Shown: piece after piece, positions 55,991 to 64,000 of the stretch | Layout of the letters: each line of letters opens with the position of its first letter | How positions within the stretch are numbered: position 1 is the first letter of the stretch | Source of the DNA: Saccharomonospora xinjiangensis XJ-54 | Lineage (GTDB): Bacteria > Actinomycetota > Actinomycetes > Mycobacteriales > Pseudonocardiaceae | NCBI RefSeq assembly: GCF_000258175.1 | Contig: NZ_JH636049.1 | Span: 3,635,482 to 3,699,481, forward strand | Length of the DNA stretch: 64,000 nt | Reading direction: 5' to 3' | Position numbers and translations under genes: made by a program | The notes under the pieces: model-generated | Databases searched by the model: none | Told to the model about the DNA's origin: nothing | The model's input: only the letters and a program-made list of their open reading frames with translations

Positions 55991-58129
55991 ATGCCAGCAG
56001 CACCGGACAAGGGCAAAGCGCTCGACCTGGCCCTTGCCCAGATCGACAAGCAGTTCGGCAAGGGATCGGTGATGCGTCTCGGCGAGGACAGCAGGCCACC
56101 GGTCGAAGTCATCCCGACCGGCGCCATCGCGCTGGACATCGCACTGGGCATCGGCGGGCTGCCGAGGGGCCGCATCGTGGAGATCTACGGTCCCGAGTCG
56201 TCGGGTAAGACCACGGTGGCGCTGCACGCTGTTGCCAACGCGCAGAAGGCCGGGGGTATCGCGGCCTTCATCGACGCCGAGCACGCGCTCGACCCCGAGT
56301 ACGCCAAGGCTCTCGGCGTGGACACCGACGCGTTGCTCGTGTCCCAGCCCGACACCGGGGAGCAGGCGCTGGAGATCGCCGACATGCTGATCCGCTCCGG
56401 CGCTCTCGACATCCTGGTGATCGACTCGGTAGCCGCTCTCGTGCCGAGGGCGGAGATCGAGGGCGAGATGGGTGACTCCCATGTGGGGCTCCAGGCGCGT
56501 CTGATGAGCCAGGCGCTGCGCAAGATCACCGGTGCGCTCCACAACTCGGGAACCACGGCGATCTTCATCAACCAGCTCCGGGAGAAGGTCGGAGTGATGT
56601 TCGGGTGTTTCGACTATTCGACCCCGGTGATGCTGGCCGACGGCACGCAAGAGGAGATCGGCAAGATCGTCAACCAGAAGCTCCCTGTCGAGGTGCTGTC
56701 GTATGATCCGGAAGCCGACCAGGTAGTTCCTCGAAAGGTCGTCAACTGGTACGACAACGGCCCTGCCGAGCGTTTTCTCCAGTTCACGGTCGAGAAGTCC
56801 GGTGGCAACGGCCAGGCGCAGTTCGCCGCAACCGAGAACCATCTCATTCGCACGCCAGGAGGGTGGCGGCACGCGGGTGAACTGGAGATCGGTGACCGCG
56901 TGATGGTCGCGGAGAAGGAGCTGTTGTCGGAGCAGCAACGGCAGGTGGTACTGGGTTCCTTGCTCGGGGACGGCAACCTCTCCGTCAACCGCGATGGGCG
57001 CGATGGGCGCAGAGGCGTCCGATTCCGGATGGGACATGGAGAGAAGCAGGCGGACTATCTCGACTGGAAGGTCGCGCTGCTGGGGAACATCGCGTGTACC
57101 CGCACTACCGGCGACACGGGGGCGGTGTTCGCCGATTTCACGCCGCTGCCCGAGTTGGAAGAGCTGCGGCGGGCGGTGTACTTCGGTGATGGCAAGAAGC
57201 ACGTGTCCTGGGACTTCTTGAAAGCGCTGACGCCACTGGCGCTCGCGGTGTGGTACATGGACGACGGCAGCTTCGCCGTCCGTTCCGAGGGCTTCCAAGG
57301 GCGTACCGCAGAAGGCGGCGGCCGTATCGAAATCCGGGTCGAAGCTTTGGAGGAGGACTCCCGTCGGCGTCTCCTGTCGTATTTGAGGGACACCTACGAC
57401 CTCGACGTGACACTCGATCACCAAGGCTCAGGAGAGGTCGCTGTTCTCCGTTTCTCCACGGCAGCGTCGGAACGGTTCCAGGAACTGGTTTCGCCGTATA
57501 TGGCTGAATGCATGGAGTACAAGCTCCTGCCCCGCTTCCGTGGTCGGTCCCGGGTCGAGCCCAGCTTCGCCGAAGCACGTACGCGGCCGATTCCAGGGCG
57601 CGTCCTCGATGTCCACGAGAAGCCGAAGGTGCGGTCGATGCATCGGTTCGACATCGAAGTGGAGGGCAATCACAACTACTTCGTTGATGGTGTGATGGTG
57701 CATAACAGCCCTGAGACCACCACCGGTGGTAAGGCACTGAAATTCTATGCCTCGGTGCGTCTGGACGTGCGCCGCATCGAGACGTTGAAGGACGGCGGCG
57801 AGCCGGTCGGCAACCGCACCAGGGTCAAGGTCGTGAAGAACAAGGTGGCGCCGCCGTTCAAGCAGGCCGAGTTCGACATCCTCTACGGGATCGGTGTCTC
57901 CCGCGAGGGCTCGCTGATCGACATGGGTGTGGACAAGGGAATTGTGCGCAAGTCCGGCGCCTGGTACACGTACGAGGGCGACCAGCTCGGTCAGGGCAAG
58001 GAGAACGCGCGTCGATTCCTGCGCGAGAACCCGGACGTCGCCAACGAGATCGAGAAGAAGATCAAGGAGAAGCTCGGTATCGGCGCGCAGGAGGGTGAGG
58101 ACGGCGCGCCGGCTCCGGTTGACTTCTGA
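55991..58129 (+). CDS. recA: Recombinase RecA precursor with an intein
   Basis: A 712-residue precursor. Removal of a 367-residue intein (after Gly205) leaves a normal 345-residue RecA, the strand-exchange protein and LexA co-protease. In the N-extein: Walker [10 protein letters not shown] (67-75), the catalytic glutamate region [13 protein letters not shown] and Walker B LVIDS (142-146). The C-extein begins [20 protein letters not shown], the start of the L2 DNA-binding loop, then [19 protein letters not shown] and an acidic tail. ATG 55991 follows GAGGTGG at 6 nt; an in-frame GTG 9 nt upstream is less likely. Activity depends on splicing. Followed by recX after 14 bp. Confidence 0.97.
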   Translation: MPAAPDKGKALDLALAQIDKQFGKGSVMRLGEDSRPPVEVIPTGAIALDIALGIGGLPRGRIVEIYGPESSGKTTVALHAVANAQKAGGIAAFIDAEHALDPEYAKALGVDTDALLVSQPDTGEQALEIADMLIRSGALDILVIDSVAALVPRAEIEGEMGDSHVGLQARLMSQALRKITGALHNSGTTAIFINQLREKVGVMFGCFDYSTPVMLADGTQEEIGKIVNQKLPVEVLSYDPEADQVVPRKVVNWYDNGPAERFLQFTVEKSGGNGQAQFAATENHLIRTPGGWRHAGELEIGDRVMVAEKELLSEQQRQVVLGSLLGDGNLSVNRDGRDGRRGVRFRMGHGEKQADYLDWKVALLGNIACTRTTGDTGAVFADFTPLPELEELRRAVYFGDGKKHVSWDFLKALTPLALAVWYMDDGSFAVRSEGFQGRTAEGGGRIEIRVEALEEDSRRRLLSYLRDTYDLDVTLDHQGSGEVAVLRFSTAASERFQELVSPYMAECMEYKLLPRFRGRSRVEPSFAEARTRPIPGRVLDVHEKPKVRSMHRFDIEVEGNHNYFVDGVMVHNSPETTTGGKALKFYASVRLDVRRIETLKDGGEPVGNRTRVKVVKNKVAPPFKQAEFDILYGIGVSREGSLIDMGVDKGIVRKSGAWYTYEGDQLGQGKENARRFLRENPDVANEIEKKIKEKLGIGAQEGEDGAPAPVDF
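56606..57706 (+). other. RecA intein with LAGLIDADG endonuclease (M. leprae insertion site)
   Basis: A 367-residue intein in the recA frame. It starts with Cys ([19 protein letters not shown], block A) and has block B ([14 protein letters not shown], with the Thr/Asn-x-His). The two LAGLIDADG blocks are [10 protein letters not shown] and VWYMDDGSF. It ends in block [22 protein letters not shown] with the terminal His-Asn followed by extein Ser. All residues needed for splicing and the endonuclease aspartates are present. The insertion point (GVMFG/SPETTT) is that of the M. leprae RecA intein, not the M. tuberculosis one (VKNK/CSPPFK, empty here). Confidence 0.96.
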
Positions 58130-58143
58130 CGCGGCATCGCTCG

Positions 58144-58662
58144 ATGAGTGAACTGCCGCCCGACGAGGCGTGGCGCAAGGCCAAGGAGGTCTGTTTCGAC
58201 CTCCTGGCCGCCCGCCCACGCACCAAGGACGAGTTGCGCCAGGCGTTGCGGCGTAAGGGCTTCGACGACGACCTGGGTGAGAGGTTGCTGGGCAAGCTGG
58301 ACGACGCGGGCCTGGTGGACGACGCCGCCTTCGCCGAGACCTGGGTGCGATCGCGCCACACCTATCGTGGTCTCGCCCGCAGGGCACTGGTCTCCGAGTT
58401 GAAGCGCAAGGGAGTCGATCCGGAGATCGCGGCCGAGGCTGCCGGGGAGATCGACGCTGAGGCCGAGGAGCAGCGCGCTCGCGAACTGGTGCGCAAGAAG
58501 CTGCGCACCATGGTCGATCTCGATGAGCAGAAGGCGACGCGCCGCCTGCTCGGCATGCTGGCCAGGAAGGGCTATCCGCAGGGACTGGCGTACCGGGTCG
58601 TTCGCGAGGAGCTGCGCGACGCGGGTGCGGAGACGACCCTCCTCGACGACATCGATCCCTGA
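58144..58662 (+). CDS. recX: Regulatory protein RecX
   Basis: A 172-residue helical protein of three-helix RecX repeats: KAKEVCFDLLAARPRTKDELRQ, ALRRKGFDDDLGERLLGKLDDAGLVDDAAFAETWV, and later ATRRLLGMLARKGYPQGLAYRVVREEL. RecX binds RecA filaments and limits recombinase and co-protease activity. The start is ATG 58144, 14 bp after recA, so it is co-transcribed under the same LexA control. A degenerate repeat array follows it. Confidence 0.93.
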   Translation: MSELPPDEAWRKAKEVCFDLLAARPRTKDELRQALRRKGFDDDLGERLLGKLDDAGLVDDAAFAETWVRSRHTYRGLARRALVSELKRKGVDPEIAAEAAGEIDAEAEEQRARELVRKKLRTMVDLDEQKATRRLLGMLARKGYPQGLAYRVVREELRDAGAETTLLDDIDP

Positions 58663-58667
58663 ACGCC

Positions 58668-58912
58668 GTGTCCGCACTTCCTGCACGGGTGCCCGCATTT
58701 CCCGCACGCGTGTTCGCAGGTTGTGCGGGTGTTCCTGCGGGCGGTGCGCGTGTCGGCAGGGCGTCCACGCGTGTCCACACTTCGTGCGAGCGTGTCGGCA
58801 GGATGTGCGTGTGTTCGCACCCGGTGCAGTGTGTGCACACCGTGTGCTCATGTGTCTGCGGGTGCGAGCGTGTGTCCGCAGGTCGTTGGCGTGTGTCCGC
58901 GGCAGGTGCACA
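58668..58912. repeat. Degenerate ~21-bp tandem repeat array downstream of recX
   Basis: About a dozen diverged units of 19-22 bp of the form TGTCCGCA-GTGC-(A/G)CG fill the 284-bp gap before the next gene (for example TGTCCGCACTTCCTGCACGG, TGCCCGCATTTCCCGCACGC, TGTCGGCAGGGCGTCCACGC). The ~7-codon period leaves open frames on both strands, but none looks like a real protein. It may act as a terminator region or as a binding array; origin by slippage is likely. Confidence 0.7.
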
Positions 58913-58946
58913 GGTGCGATCGTCGGCTGAGTGACTCGGCTTTACA

Positions 58947-60389
58947 TCACACGGGGACAGGCGTGCCGTCGGTGTCGAGCCGACAGGTCCGTACCACTGT
59001 TCCGACAGGTTCCCTGACCCACCACGCGCCCGTCTCGGCGCGCTCGGCGGGTGTTGTGAACCGGTAGTGGAACAGGCGTGCCCGCAGATGAGTGGGTGCG
59101 CGGCCTGCAAACGGGTCGTGGCGCAACAACCCACGGATCTGGGGGTCGCCTTCGAGTAGTTTCGTCACGAGCGCGGGAAGCCAGCGGCCCCCGTACCGCG
59201 ACGACAACGACAGAAACCACAGCTGCCAGTCGAGCCGGAGATGGTAGGGAGCCACCTGGGGTGGACGTCGGTGCGGGTCTCCTGGCTTGCCCTTGAACTC
59301 GTACTCCTTCCACTCTGTCGTGGGCCCTGCCACATCGTCCTCGGCGCCCTCGATGATCACCTCGTACCGGTCGCGGGTGACGCTGCCGAACGCTCCGTAG
59401 GTGTTGACGAGGTGCAGCTGGTTGAAGCTGTAGTTCATGATCTGCCCGCGACCCAGCAGGTTTCTCACCGGCCAGTAGCTCAGCACGGCGACCACGGCCG
59501 TCACGGCGATCACGATCGCGCCGTACCAGAGCGGCGGTGCGGCGAGATCGTCCGGTGGCGGCACGCCGAGCATCGCACCATCGACAGCGGGTACGGCGAG
59601 CGTGATCGTGAGGGCGTTGAGCCACGAGAAGTTGCCGCTGATCATCAACCACCCCTGCGTGACGATCACAACGCCCGCGGCGGCACTCGCCGCGGGTTGC
59701 GGGGCGAAGAGGGCGAACGGCACCACCAGCTGGGCTCCGTGGTTGGCAGCGGCCTCCACCCGGTGCATCCAGGGCGGTAGATGATGGAAGTACCAGCTCA
59801 GCGGCCCCGGCATCGGTTGTGTCTCGTGGTGGTAGTACAGGCAGGTCAGGTCGCGCCAGCAGCGGTCACCGCGCATTTTGATCAATCCGGCGCCGAATTC
59901 GAGCCGGAACAGCAGCCAGAGCAGCAACCACAGCACCAGAGTGGGCACGCCGGTGTGCGCGGGCCCGAGGAAGATCGCGAGGAAGCCCGTTTCCAGCAGC
60001 AGCGACTCCCAGCCGAAGGAGTACCAGGTCTGCCCGACGTTGACGATCGAAAGATAGAGCACCCACGGCACCGCCCACAGCAGCAGGCACGCCCACACGG
60101 GCACGAGATCCGCCACACCGCCGAGCAGTACGGCCGACACGACGGCGCCAGTCATCGCCACCGCGGCGAAGAACCGGTCGGAGTAGTGGGCGTGGAACAA
60201 GCTCGGCGAGCGGCGGAAACCTACCCTGGCCAGGAAGTCGGGGATCGGGAGAAGGCCGTGTTCGCCGAGCAGTGCACGGAACTGGTTCAGTGCGCAGACG
60301 AACGCGACCAGATACCAGATGGCCAGCAGCTTCTGGAAGACCAGCCGCGAGCTCCAGTAATCGTCGGAGGTGAACCAGTCCCACGACAT
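58947..60389 (-). CDS. Lipase maturation factor (LMF1)-like membrane protein
   Basis: A 480-residue membrane protein similar to the lipase maturation factor family. Its N-terminal half has about nine membrane segments and the signature LRDGDRCW-like KMRGDRCWRDLTCLYYHHETQ plus MPGPLSWYFHHLPPWMHRVE. The C-terminal soluble half has the family's YEVIIEGAEDDVAG...WKEYEFKGKPGDPHRRPPQVAPYHLRLDWQLWF. In animals LMF1 helps secreted lipases fold; bacterial members have no established role. ATG 60389 is used. It follows eda by 43 bp on the same strand, perhaps in the edd operon. Confidence 0.85.
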   Translation of the reverse strand: MSWDWFTSDDYWSSRLVFQKLLAIWYLVAFVCALNQFRALLGEHGLLPIPDFLARVGFRRSPSLFHAHYSDRFFAAVAMTGAVVSAVLLGGVADLVPVWACLLLWAVPWVLYLSIVNVGQTWYSFGWESLLLETGFLAIFLGPAHTGVPTLVLWLLLWLLFRLEFGAGLIKMRGDRCWRDLTCLYYHHETQPMPGPLSWYFHHLPPWMHRVEAAANHGAQLVVPFALFAPQPAASAAAGVVIVTQGWLMISGNFSWLNALTITLAVPAVDGAMLGVPPPDDLAAPPLWYGAIVIAVTAVVAVLSYWPVRNLLGRGQIMNYSFNQLHLVNTYGAFGSVTRDRYEVIIEGAEDDVAGPTTEWKEYEFKGKPGDPHRRPPQVAPYHLRLDWQLWFLSLSSRYGGRWLPALVTKLLEGDPQIRGLLRHDPFAGRAPTHLRARLFHYRFTTPAERAETGAWWVREPVGTVVRTCRLDTDGTPVPV

Positions 60390-60432
60390 GCTGCCCGCCG
60401 GCCTCCTTCCACGACGGGACTGCCCGCCGCGT

Positions 60433-61074
60433 CTACGTCGCCGTCGTGGCCTCCGTCCGCAGTGAGGAGGCCTCCTTGGCCAGTGTCTCAATGCGGGCGT
60501 AGTCGCGCGTCGCGAGCGCGTTCGTCGGCGTCAGCCACGATCCTCCGACGCAGGCCACGTTGGGCAGCGTCAGGTAGCGCGGCGCGCTGCTCGGGGTGAT
60601 GCCACCCGTGGGGCAGAAGCGCAGGTTCGGCAGGGGACCTCCGATGGCCGACAGCGCGGCCACACCGCCGCTGGCCTCGGCGGGAAAGAACTTCAGCCTC
60701 TCGAAGCCCCGCTCGGCCAGCCGCATGGCTTCGGACACGGTGGACACGCCGGGCAGCACGGGGAGCCCGGTGTCCGAGGCGGCGTCGAGCAGCGCGTCGG
60801 TGGTTCCCGGAGTCACGAGGAACGCGGCTCCCGCGTCGGCCGCTGCCCGCGCCTGGTCAGGGGTGACCACGGTGCCCGCGCCGATCACCACGTCCGGAAC
60901 CTCTGCCGAGACCCTGCGGATCGCGTCGAGTGCCGCGTCGGTGCGGAGTGTCAGCTCGACGACCGGCACGCCGCCTGCGTGCAGGGCGCGTGCCACCGGC
61001 ACGGCCTGCGCGGCATCGTGAAGCACCACGACGGGCAGCACGGGGGAGAGAAACAGGAGATCGTCGGTGTTCAT
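60433..61074 (-). CDS. eda: 2-keto-3-deoxy-6-phosphogluconate aldolase
   Basis: A 213-residue class I aldolase that splits KDPG to pyruvate and glyceraldehyde 3-phosphate, the last step of the Entner-Doudoroff route. The general base is Glu40 (VVELTLRT), the Schiff-base lysine Lys128 (RLKFFPAE) and the phosphate loop [13 protein letters not shown]. The ATG overlaps the edd stop by 4 nt (ATGA), so the pair is translated together. Confidence 0.94.
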   Translation of the reverse strand: MNTDDLLFLSPVLPVVVLHDAAQAVPVARALHAGGVPVVELTLRTDAALDAIRRVSAEVPDVVIGAGTVVTPDQARAAADAGAAFLVTPGTTDALLDAASDTGLPVLPGVSTVSEAMRLAERGFERLKFFPAEASGGVAALSAIGGPLPNLRFCPTGGITPSSAPRYLTLPNVACVGGSWLTPTNALATRDYARIETLAKEASSLRTEATTAT

Positions 61075-63020
61075 GCGGTTTCCTTCACGTCGGCAGGGTT
61101 CTGCGGGGTTGCGATGGTGTTCCGAGTGGAGGAACCGCCGGGAAACGTCCCGGCGTCACCGGACTCCGTGCCGAACACGCTGCCACCGAGATCGGCGGGC
61201 CCCACAGCGTTGCGGAGGGCGGCGAACAGTTCGCGCCCGTTGCCGATCCACTCCTCCGGAGATGGTGGTGTGGACGGTCGGCGGGCCGCCAGTGTGGCCG
61301 CGTCTACGAGGACGTCGAGTTCGCCCGTCTCGGCATCGAGGCTGATCAGATCGCCGTCCTCCACTCTGGACAGCGGTCCACCGATGGCGGATTCCGGCGT
61401 CACGTGGATGGCCGCGGGGACCTTCCCCGAGGCGCCGGACATGCGGCCGTCGGTGAGGAGGGCGACGCGGTGTCCCCTATCCATCAGGACGCCGAGGGCG
61501 GGGATCAGAGCATGCAGCTCGGGCATTCCCTTGGCCCGGGGTCCGTGGTCACGCATCACCACGACGACGTCGCGGTCGAGTTCGCCCGCCCGGAACGCGG
61601 CCGTGAAGGCGTCCTGTGAGGAGAAGACCCGCGCGGGCGCGCGGACGGCGCGATTCTCCGGCGCCACGGCGGAGACCTTGATGACGGCGCGGCCGAGGTT
61701 GCCCGACACCATGCGCAATCCGCCCTCGGGTGCGAACGGGTTGTCCGCGGTGCGGAGAACGGTGTCGTCGAGCGTCGCCGTGGGAACCTCTCGCCAGGTC
61801 AGCGTGCCGTCTTCGAGTACCGGTTCCTGCCGGTACCGGTCGAGTCCCTTGCCCGCCACGGTGTTCACGTCGGGATGCAGCAGGCCCGCGTCGAGGAGTG
61901 TTCCGACGAGGACCTGAACACCACCGGCGGCGTGGAAGTGGTTGATGTCCGCGCTTCCGTTGGGGTAGACGTTCGCCAGCAGGGGGACCGCGGCCGAGAG
62001 GTCGGCGAAGTCGTCCCAGGTGAGCTGAATGCCCGCCGCGGCAGCCACGGCCACCAGGTGCAGGGTGTGGTTCTGCGATCCGCCGGTGGCGAGGAGCGCG
62101 ACGATTCCGTTGACGATGCTGCGTTCGTCGATGACGTGGGCGAGCGGTGTGTACTCGGGGCCTTGCGTGATTTCGACGATGCGGCGGGCGGCCTGCTCGG
62201 TGAGTGCCCTGCGCAGCGGTGTGCCGGGATGCACGAAGGTGGCGCCGGGCAGGTGCAGGCCCATCACCTCGACGACGAGCTGGTTGGAGTTGGCTGTGCC
62301 GTAGAAGGTGCAGGTGCCGGGGGAGTGGTACGCGGCAGCCTCGGCGTCGAGGAGGTCCTCGCGGGTGGCCTTGCCTTCGGCGTAGAGCTGCCGGATACGG
62401 GCCTTCTCCTTGTTGGGTAGGCCCGAAGGCATGGGGCCTGCGGGAACCAGCATGGCGGGGAGGTGCCCGAAGGCGAGTGCGCCGATGAGCAGCCCCGGAA
62501 CGATCTTGTCGCACACGCCGAGCAGCAGTGCGCCGTCGAACATCTCGTGGGAGAGCGCGACGCCGGTGGCCATGGCGATGACGTCCCTGCTGAACAGCGA
62601 CAACTCCATGCCGGAACGCCCCTGCGTGATGCCGTCGCACATCGCGGGGACGCCGCCTGCGAACTGGGCCACTCCGCCGGCTTCCCTGGCAGCGGTTTTG
62701 ATCCACGCAGGGAACTCGTCGAGCGGCTGGTGTGCGGACAGCAGGTCGTTGTAGGACGAGACGATCGCGATCCCGGGTTTGCGGGCTTCCCTGACGGCGA
62801 GCAGGTCCGGGCCTGAGCACGCGGCGAAGCCGTGAGCGAGGTTGCTGCATCCCAGTCCCGCTCTCACCGGCCCTTCGGCTGCGGCGTTCTCGACCCTGGC
62901 GAGATAGGACCGGCGTGTGGCGGCGCTGCGCTCGGCAATGCGGTGGGTGATGTCGGCGATGGCTGGACGAAGGCTCAACGGCGTGTTCTCCGGTCGCTTC
63001 ACGGCGGGTGGCAGGGACAC
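61071..63020 (-). CDS. edd: 6-phosphogluconate dehydratase
   Basis: A ~649-residue Fe-S dehydratase of the IlvD/Edd family that makes KDPG from 6-phosphogluconate. Cluster cysteines are in [10 protein letters not shown]..., MCDGITQG and GVCDKIVPG, with [13 protein letters not shown] and the C-terminal [17 protein letters not shown] (substrate loop) intact. The rest matches Edd rather than IlvD by length and by the eda partner. The start is uncertain: GTG 63020 has no Shine-Dalgarno; TTG 62978, 9 nt after GGAG, would begin close to the usual N-terminus ([18 protein letters not shown]). The 3' end overlaps eda. Confidence 0.92.
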   Translation of the reverse strand: MSLPPAVKRPENTPLSLRPAIADITHRIAERSAATRRSYLARVENAAAEGPVRAGLGCSNLAHGFAACSGPDLLAVREARKPGIAIVSSYNDLLSAHQPLDEFPAWIKTAAREAGGVAQFAGGVPAMCDGITQGRSGMELSLFSRDVIAMATGVALSHEMFDGALLLGVCDKIVPGLLIGALAFGHLPAMLVPAGPMPSGLPNKEKARIRQLYAEGKATREDLLDAEAAAYHSPGTCTFYGTANSNQLVVEVMGLHLPGATFVHPGTPLRRALTEQAARRIVEITQGPEYTPLAHVIDERSIVNGIVALLATGGSQNHTLHLVAVAAAAGIQLTWDDFADLSAAVPLLANVYPNGSADINHFHAAGGVQVLVGTLLDAGLLHPDVNTVAGKGLDRYRQEPVLEDGTLTWREVPTATLDDTVLRTADNPFAPEGGLRMVSGNLGRAVIKVSAVAPENRAVRAPARVFSSQDAFTAAFRAGELDRDVVVVMRDHGPRAKGMPELHALIPALGVLMDRGHRVALLTDGRMSGASGKVPAAIHVTPESAIGGPLSRVEDGDLISLDAETGELDVLVDAATLAARRPSTPPSPEEWIGNGRELFAALRNAVGPADLGGSVFGTESGDAGTFPGGSSTRNTIATPQNPADVKETA

Positions 63021-63145
63021 GAACTGACTACTCAGAGTGAGTGATTCAGGGGACGGGACGGCGTCGTCGGCGTCGCGACCGTGTGGCAACTCGCACGATA
63101 CAGCGCAGCGCCAGGCCAACAAAATCGATACAGTAGCGAATGATG

Positions 63146-63161
63146 AGTGATCTCGATCACG
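63146..63161. promoter_or_regulatory. CRP-like palindrome 1
   Basis: AGTGATCTCGATCACG contains the perfect core GTGA-N6-TCAC of the CRP/FNR-family operator TGTGA-N6-TCACA. It is in the 234-bp divergent gap between edd and the sdh-type genes. Confidence 0.6.
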
Positions 63162-63175
63162 TCAAACGGTAGGGG

Positions 63176-63191
63176 TGTGCTACTTGTCACA
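63176..63191. promoter_or_regulatory. CRP-like palindrome 2
   Basis: TGTGCTACTTGTCACA matches TGTGA-N6-TCACA at 9 of 10 positions. Its centre is exactly 30 bp from palindrome 1, so two CRP dimers could bind on the same DNA face. Confidence 0.65.
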
Positions 63192-63254
63192 CCTGTGGGT
63201 CCCGGGGCAGAGTCGGGCGGTGTCGGACACGGACAACGAATTCGGAGGGTGATC

Positions 63255-63545
63255 ATGTCCAGTGCCGAGATGACGGAGCTACGCAGAGCGATCGGGCAGC
63301 TGCGGCAGTGTGTGGGCGCGCTGAGGGCCAGGTACGGCGAATCGTCGGCCGTGCGCCGGATCGTCAACGACCTCGATCGGCTTGACATCGACGCCGAAGA
63401 CCTCGCGCACATGCCGCCGGTGCCTGCGCAGGCGACAGGGCCGAGGCCCGACGTCGTGAAGATCCCCGACGCCCCGTACGACCCCGCGCTGTGGAAGGGC
63501 GCGGACGACGAAGGCGTGGGTGGTTACCAACGTGACCAGCACTGA
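63255..63545 (+). CDS. Small conserved protein at the head of an Sdh-1-type operon (Rv0250c-like)
   Basis: A 96-residue soluble protein. Its N-terminus is helical (MSSAEMTELRRAIGQLRQCV...RIVNDLDRLDIDAED), its end acidic (PYDPALWKGADDEG). It resembles the ~97-residue gene that precedes the succinate dehydrogenase 1 genes in mycobacteria (Rv0250c). Function unknown. The ATG at 63255 has a strong GGAGG at 6 nt. It overlaps the next gene by 14 nt. Two CRP-like sites lie 60-110 bp upstream. Confidence 0.7.
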   Translation: MSSAEMTELRRAIGQLRQCVGALRARYGESSAVRRIVNDLDRLDIDAEDLAHMPPVPAQATGPRPDVVKIPDAPYDPALWKGADDEGVGGYQRDQH

Positions 63546-64000
63546 CCACTCGAACTCCAGCGAGGCCGCGAACCCGGATGGCACCAGCGCCATGACGGGG
63601 CGCACCCGCGTCGCGCTCACCGGGCGCACCCTGCGCACAGACCGCTGGTGGGTCCCTCCGCTGTTCACCACGCTCGGTCTCGCCGCGTTCGTCGTCTACG
63701 CCACCGTCCGCTCGTTCATGCGCGAAGGGTATTGGGACGCGGAACACCACTACCTGACGCCGTTCTACTCGCCGTGCCTGAGCGATTCGTGCGTGCCGGG
63801 GTCGAGTCATTTCGGCACGCCGATCGGTGAGCTGCCCGGGTTCATCCCGCTGGCGTTCCTGTCGCTGCCGTTCCTGCTGGGGTTCCGGCTCACCTGCTAC
63901 TACTACCGCAAGGCGTACTACCGCTCAGTGTGGTTCGCGCCTCCGGCCTGTGCGGTCGCCGAACCGCACGCCCGCTACACGGGTGAGACGCGGCTGCCAC
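63532..64000 (+). CDS. Succinate dehydrogenase membrane anchor-type protein (3' end outside window)
   Basis: An open frame from GTG 63532 runs off the end of the window (~156 residues seen). A polar N-terminus (~35 residues) is followed by a membrane helix (LFTTLGLAAFVVYATVRSFM), a loop with YWDAEHHYLTPFYSPCLSDSC, a second hydrophobic segment (IPLAFLSLPFLLGFRLTCYYYR) and CYYYRKAYYRSVWFAPPACAVAEPH. The YLTPFYSPC and TCYYYRKAYYRS motifs are those of the Sdh-1 membrane anchor of actinobacteria (Rv0249c type). SDH flavoprotein and iron-sulphur genes are expected next. Confidence 0.75.
   Translation, partial: MTSTDHSNSSEAANPDGTSAMTGRTRVALTGRTLRTDRWWVPPLFTTLGLAAFVVYATVRSFMREGYWDAEHHYLTPFYSPCLSDSCVPGSSHFGTPIGELPGFIPLAFLSLPFLLGFRLTCYYYRKAYYRSVWFAPPACAVAEPHARYTGETRLP

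Noticed and set aside
58668..58934. 88-residue Cys/Val/Arg-rich ORF after recX.
   Set aside because: It is the translation of degenerate 21-bp repeats, open in several frames and on both strands, with no Shine-Dalgarno or domain.

Overview
High-GC actinobacterial chromosome, most probably the genus Saccharomonospora (Pseudonocardiaceae). The signs are GTG/TTG starts, many apparently leaderless genes, mycobacterial-type gene blocks (aroG, pknL and its DNA-binding partner; the small gene plus membrane anchor of Sdh-1), a recA intein of the Mycobacterium leprae type, and a secreted cutinase that from memory is nearly collinear with Cut190 of Saccharomonospora viridis. No rRNA, tRNA, CRISPR array or transposase was seen.

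Layout. 1-8.8 kb: end of a PHP gene, an MFS transporter and histidine genes hisH-hisA(priA) ... hisF-hisI. Between hisA and hisF lie a XamI-like restriction-modification pair and a GT-C membrane glycosyltransferase. 8.8-14.7 kb: a TetR regulator, then trpE, a trp-associated membrane protein, trpC, trpB and trpA with start/stop overlaps. 14.8-19.4 kb: lgt, then a convergent btuFCD cobalamin uptake operon preceded by a cobalamin riboswitch. 19.4-25.7 kb: glutamate synthase gltB-gltD with a repeat-expanded junction. 25.9-32.4 kb: a secreted trypsin-like protease, DAHP synthase aroG, a WS/DGAT acyltransferase, the PASTA kinase pknL and a divergent Rv2175c-like protein.

32.4-39.8 kb: accessory block with the cutinase, a large LuxR-type ATPase regulator, an F420-type LLM oxidoreductase, a CrtI-like desaturase and a polyprenyl diphosphate synthase. 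39.9-48.4 kb: DUF885 protein, cation exchanger, EamA transporter, GNAT, YbaK-like protein, an operon of a HEPN protein plus a mycothiol-type enzyme under a perfect SOS box, a cell-wall type secreted protein, and def. 48.6-58.7 kb: lhr helicase, membrane-anchored Hsp70, a 40-residue membrane protein, DUF3046, intein-containing recA, and recX. 58.9-64 kb: lipase maturation factor-like protein and edd-eda (Entner-Doudoroff), divergent from the start of a succinate dehydrogenase operon cut by the window end.

Regulation is the richest part. There are two LexA boxes (recA and the HEPN operon), a pair of inverted DnaA boxes around the recA -10, two CRP-like palindromes 30 bp apart before the sdh operon, a B12 riboswitch, hairpins at most convergent gene ends, and two operon junctions (btuC/btuD, gltB/gltD) where the stop/Shine-Dalgarno/start segment has been tandemly multiplied.
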